Shown: positions 5,061 to 6,651 of the stretch, piece after piece | Layout of the letters: each line of letters opens with the position of its first letter | How positions within the stretch are numbered: position 1 is the first letter of the stretch | Origin: JBOHUX01 sp050734915 | GTDB lineage: Bacteria > Chloroflexota > Dormibacteria > Dormibacterales > Dormibacteraceae | Reading direction: 5' to 3' | DNA: 6,651 bases | Assembly: GCA_050734915.1 (NCBI GenBank) | Contig: JBOHUX010000128.1 | Span: 1 to 6,651 of the forward strand | Notes under the pieces: model-generated | What the model saw: the letters and a program-made list of their open reading frames with translations, nothing else | Told to the model about the DNA's origin: nothing | The model's database searches: none | Position numbers and translations under genes: made by a program

Positions 5061-5798
5061 ATGCCTGAGCCGGCCAGCGGCGATCTGCCGGTGGTGGTGG
5101 TGGGAGACGTGCACGGTGATCTCGAGCACCTCTTCTCGGCGCTGCGCCCCTACCCGGCGGACCAGTGGCACACCTTGTTCCTGGGGGACCTGGTCGACGG
5201 GGGGCCGTTCGGGGTGGGGGCTCTCCGCTACGCGCGCGACCGGCTCAACTCGACGGTTCTGGTTGGGAACCACGAGGTGGCCATGCTCTGGGCTCTCCGC
5301 GACCGGACGCGGATCGGCTACTGGGTCAGCATCGGCGGCCAGATCCACGACCTCGACGAGCTGCGGCGCGACCCCGATCTGGCGGCCTGGATGCGCCGCC
5401 TCCCCGCCCTGGCCCGGCTCGAGGACGGCAGCGTCGCCCAGCACTCGGACAACGACGGCTACGCGCGGCTCATCGACGCCGGCGCAGAGGACGTCCTGGG
5501 GGACGTCAACCGGGAGGTGGGCCGGCTGCTGGAGAGCGGCGGGGAGGAGACGCTCTGGTCCTTGATGACGCCTCGGCACGTCTTCCGGCAGAACCCCCTG
5601 CGCCTCGACAGCTGGCTGGTCCGGACCGGCTCGTTCCGGGTCGTCCACGGGCACACGCCCCACCGCCTCAGCCGGCCCGAGGTCTACCAGCGGGGACGCG
5701 CGGTCAACTTCGACGGCGGCCTGGGGCGGTACCGGATCTCGCGCCTGTGGGGAGGGCGGCCGTTTGCCGCCTCGGTCGGGCCCCTGCCGCCCTTCTAG
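5061..5798 (+). CDS. metallophosphoesterase (PPP-type calcineurin-like phosphatase)
   Basis: This is a 245-residue protein with the full two-metal phosphoesterase signature: G15-D16-V-H18-G19, then L41-G42-D43-L-V-D46-G, then G69-N70-H71-E72. The later metal ligands are H128 in VAQHSD and H196-G-H198 in VVHGHTPH. The order and spacing (GDxHG, GDxxDxG, GNHE, H, GH) fit the PPP branch, which includes protein phosphatases and bis(5'-nucleosyl)-tetraphosphatases; the substrate cannot be assigned from sequence. There is no signal peptide, so it is probably cytosolic. The start is set at ATG 5061, just before the first core strand (VVVVGDVHG). A leaderless GTG start at 5022 is a real alternative; codons further upstream run into the tRNA genes. 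It is followed 31 bases later by hpt on the same strand, so a nucleotide-related role is possible but only a guess from context. Confidence 0.88.
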   Translation: MPEPASGDLPVVVVGDVHGDLEHLFSALRPYPADQWHTLFLGDLVDGGPFGVGALRYARDRLNSTVLVGNHEVAMLWALRDRTRIGYWVSIGGQIHDLDELRRDPDLAAWMRRLPALARLEDGSVAQHSDNDGYARLIDAGAEDVLGDVNREVGRLLESGGEETLWSLMTPRHVFRQNPLRLDSWLVRTGSFRVVHGHTPHRLSRPEVYQRGRAVNFDGGLGRYRISRLWGGRPFAASVGPLPPF

Positions 5799-5812
5799 AG
5801 GGGGGTCCCGGG

Positions 5813-5818
5813 TATCCT
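5813..5818 (+). promoter_or_regulatory. candidate -10 box for hpt
   Basis: TATCCT (TAnnnT) ends 11 bases before the hpt ATG, so a transcript from it would start about 4-6 bases before the start codon and be nearly leaderless. It would give hpt its own promoter beside read-through from the phosphoesterase gene. No clear -35 is seen. Confidence 0.3.
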
Positions 5819-5829
5819 TGACGGACCCA

Positions 5830-6390
5830 ATGCAAGAGGTGCTTGCCCCCTCCCCCATCGCGCCCCTGCGGGGGGCCGGCAAGGCTCTCATCACGCCTCG
5901 CCGGATCGTAAGACGGGTGCGCCGGATGGGCCTGGAGATCTCCCAGCGGTACGCGGACATCGACCAGCCTCTGGTCCTGGTCGTGATCCTCAAGGGGGCC
6001 ACCGTCTTCGCCTCGGACCTCCTCCGGGCGCTCAGCATCCCGGCCGAGCTGGAGTTCGTGCGTGCCTCCAGCTACGGGGACCGCACGTCCAGCTCCGGCA
6101 GCGTCAAGCTCGCCCACATGGTGGAAGGCCCCCTGACGGGCCGGCACGTGCTCCTGATCGAGGACATCGTGGACTCCGGCCGCACCATCGACGTCATCAT
6201 GAGACGCCTCAAGCGCGCCAAGCCGGCCTCGCTCGCGCTGGCGGCGCTGCTCGACCGTCCGGCTCGGAGGGAGGTGCGCGTCGGGATCGACTTCACGGGG
6301 TTCGTGATCCCGGATCTCTTCGTGATCGGCTACGGCCTCGACTACGCGGGCCTCTATCGCGAGCTGCCGGGCATCTACTCGCTGGGGTAG
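5830..6390 (+). CDS. hpt: hypoxanthine phosphoribosyltransferase
   Basis: This is a 186-residue purine-salvage enzyme that joins hypoxanthine (and often guanine) to PRPP, making IMP or GMP plus pyrophosphate in the cytosol. Motifs are in the usual order: pyrophosphate loop VVILKGATVFASDL (51-64, with K55), the flexible catalytic loop S80-S-Y82-G-D, the PRPP-binding signature LLIEDIVDSGRT (108-119, with acidic pair E111-D112), LLDRP (140-144) in place of the more common LLDKP, and the purine-binding end FVIGYGLDY (164-172) then YRELPGIYSL. Length matches the family. ATG at 5830 is preferred; a TTG at 5818 would add MTDP but overlaps a likely -10 box. In many actinobacteria hpt lies between tilS and ftsH. 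Neither is here, so this is a different or rearranged setting. Confidence 0.95.
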   Translation: MQEVLAPSPIAPLRGAGKALITPRRIVRRVRRMGLEISQRYADIDQPLVLVVILKGATVFASDLLRALSIPAELEFVRASSYGDRTSSSGSVKLAHMVEGPLTGRHVLLIEDIVDSGRTIDVIMRRLKRAKPASLALAALLDRPARREVRVGIDFTGFVIPDLFVIGYGLDYAGLYRELPGIYSLG

Positions 6391-6407
6391 CGGCGGCGGC
6401 GGACCTG

Positions 6408-6637
6408 GTGGCCGAGGAGCGGGCCCGGTTCGCACGCGACATACACGACCTGCTCGGCCACAGCCTCTCCGTGATCGCGATCAAGAGCGAGCTGGCGGGA
6501 CGCGTGGTGGCGACCGCGCCGGAGCGGGCGGAGGCGGAGGTGAAAGACATCGAACGGGTCTCCCGGGAGGCACTCAAGGAGGTCCGGGAGGCGGTCAGCG
6601 GCTACCGGCAGCCGACCCTCGCGGCCGAGCTGCAGGG
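6408..6637 (+). CDS. HisKA_3 sensor histidine kinase, DHp fragment (truncated by contig end; N-terminus absent)
   Basis: The frame reads VAEERARFARDIHDLLGHSL, the H-box of NarL/DesK-type two-component kinases, with phospho-acceptor histidine at 6444-6446 (residue 13 from GTG 6408). The second helix of the dimerisation domain follows: EVKDIERVSREALKEVREAV, then SGYR. The ATPase domain would follow, but the window ends. The unusual point is the start. Family members have membrane or sensor segments and a coiled linker before the H-box, but here the hpt stop is only 17 bases upstream of the first usable start (GTG 6408). The same frame stays open back through hpt without kinase-like sequence. 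Either this is a sensor-less soluble kinase coupled to hpt, or a deletion or assembly join removed its 5' part. The last codons in the window belong to adapter sequence. Confidence 0.75.
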
Positions 6638-6651
6638 CTGTCTCTTATACA
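6638..6651. other. Nextera transposon-end adapter remnant (sequencing artefact)
   Basis: The final 14 bases, CTGTCTCTTATACA, equal the first 14 bases of the Nextera mosaic-end read-through adapter CTGTCTCTTATACACATCT. It interrupts the kinase frame right where family members continue with the next helix. It is not genomic DNA, and residues translated from it should be ignored. Confidence 0.93.

Noticed and set aside
4962..6038. Long minus-strand open frame opposite the phosphoesterase and hpt
   Set aside because: It is low-complexity antisense translation; the plus strand has full catalytic motifs for both enzymes.
1..6651. CRISPR array, insertion sequence, transposase or rRNA
   Set aside because: No regularly spaced repeats, terminal inverted repeats, transposase motifs or rRNA sequence were seen on either strand.

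Overview
This is a GC-rich (roughly 70% by eye) bacterial fragment. The gene types fit an Actinomycetota or Actinomycetota/Chloroflexota-like soil lineage: a BNR-repeat protein beside a MoaD/ThiS-like carrier, a PIN toxin module, a HisKA_3 sensor kinase, TAnnnT -10 boxes placed for leaderless or near-leaderless transcripts, and tRNA genes with encoded CCA. The phylum is inferred from gene style and not proven. The last 14 bases match the Illumina Nextera mosaic-end adapter exactly, so the fragment is probably a draft or metagenome contig with an untrimmed 3' end.

Layout. Bases 1-724 (+) hold the C-terminal third of a BNR/Asp-box beta-propeller protein, followed one base later by a ubiquitin-fold MoaD/ThiS protein with an odd 20-residue tail after its Gly-Gly. 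Bases 725-1609 (-) hold a possible 58-residue ORF and a GNAT acetyltransferase. Bases about 1737-2088 (+) hold the frameshifted remains of a gene that I match from memory to an actinobacterial cyclic-nucleotide-binding-domain family. Its last open frame overlaps the start of the next gene as TGATG. Bases 2088-3725 (+) hold a large FAD-dependent oxidoreductase of the phytoene-desaturase/PYROXD2 type.

Bases 3736-4607 (+) form a compact two-gene module of visibly lower GC. A winged-helix-like protein overlaps a PIN-domain ribonuclease toxin by 10 bases. Upstream are three GATGST direct repeats spaced exactly 10 bp apart, lying over a TATGAT -10 box. This looks like a self-regulated toxin-antitoxin operon with a non-standard antitoxin. 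A hairpin lies at its end. Two tRNA genes follow on the minus strand, Trp (CCA) then Ile (GAT), behind a TAGTAT -10 box.

Bases 5061-6390 (+) hold a PPP-type metallophosphoesterase and a hypoxanthine phosphoribosyltransferase (hpt) 31 bases downstream. Seventeen bases after hpt begins the DHp domain of a HisKA_3 sensor kinase with no sensor or membrane region in front of it. It runs into the adapter at the end of the contig.

The candidate system most worth attention is the winged-helix/PIN pair with its helically phased operator. After it come the tail-extended ubiquitin-like protein and the decayed gene upstream of the oxidoreductase.
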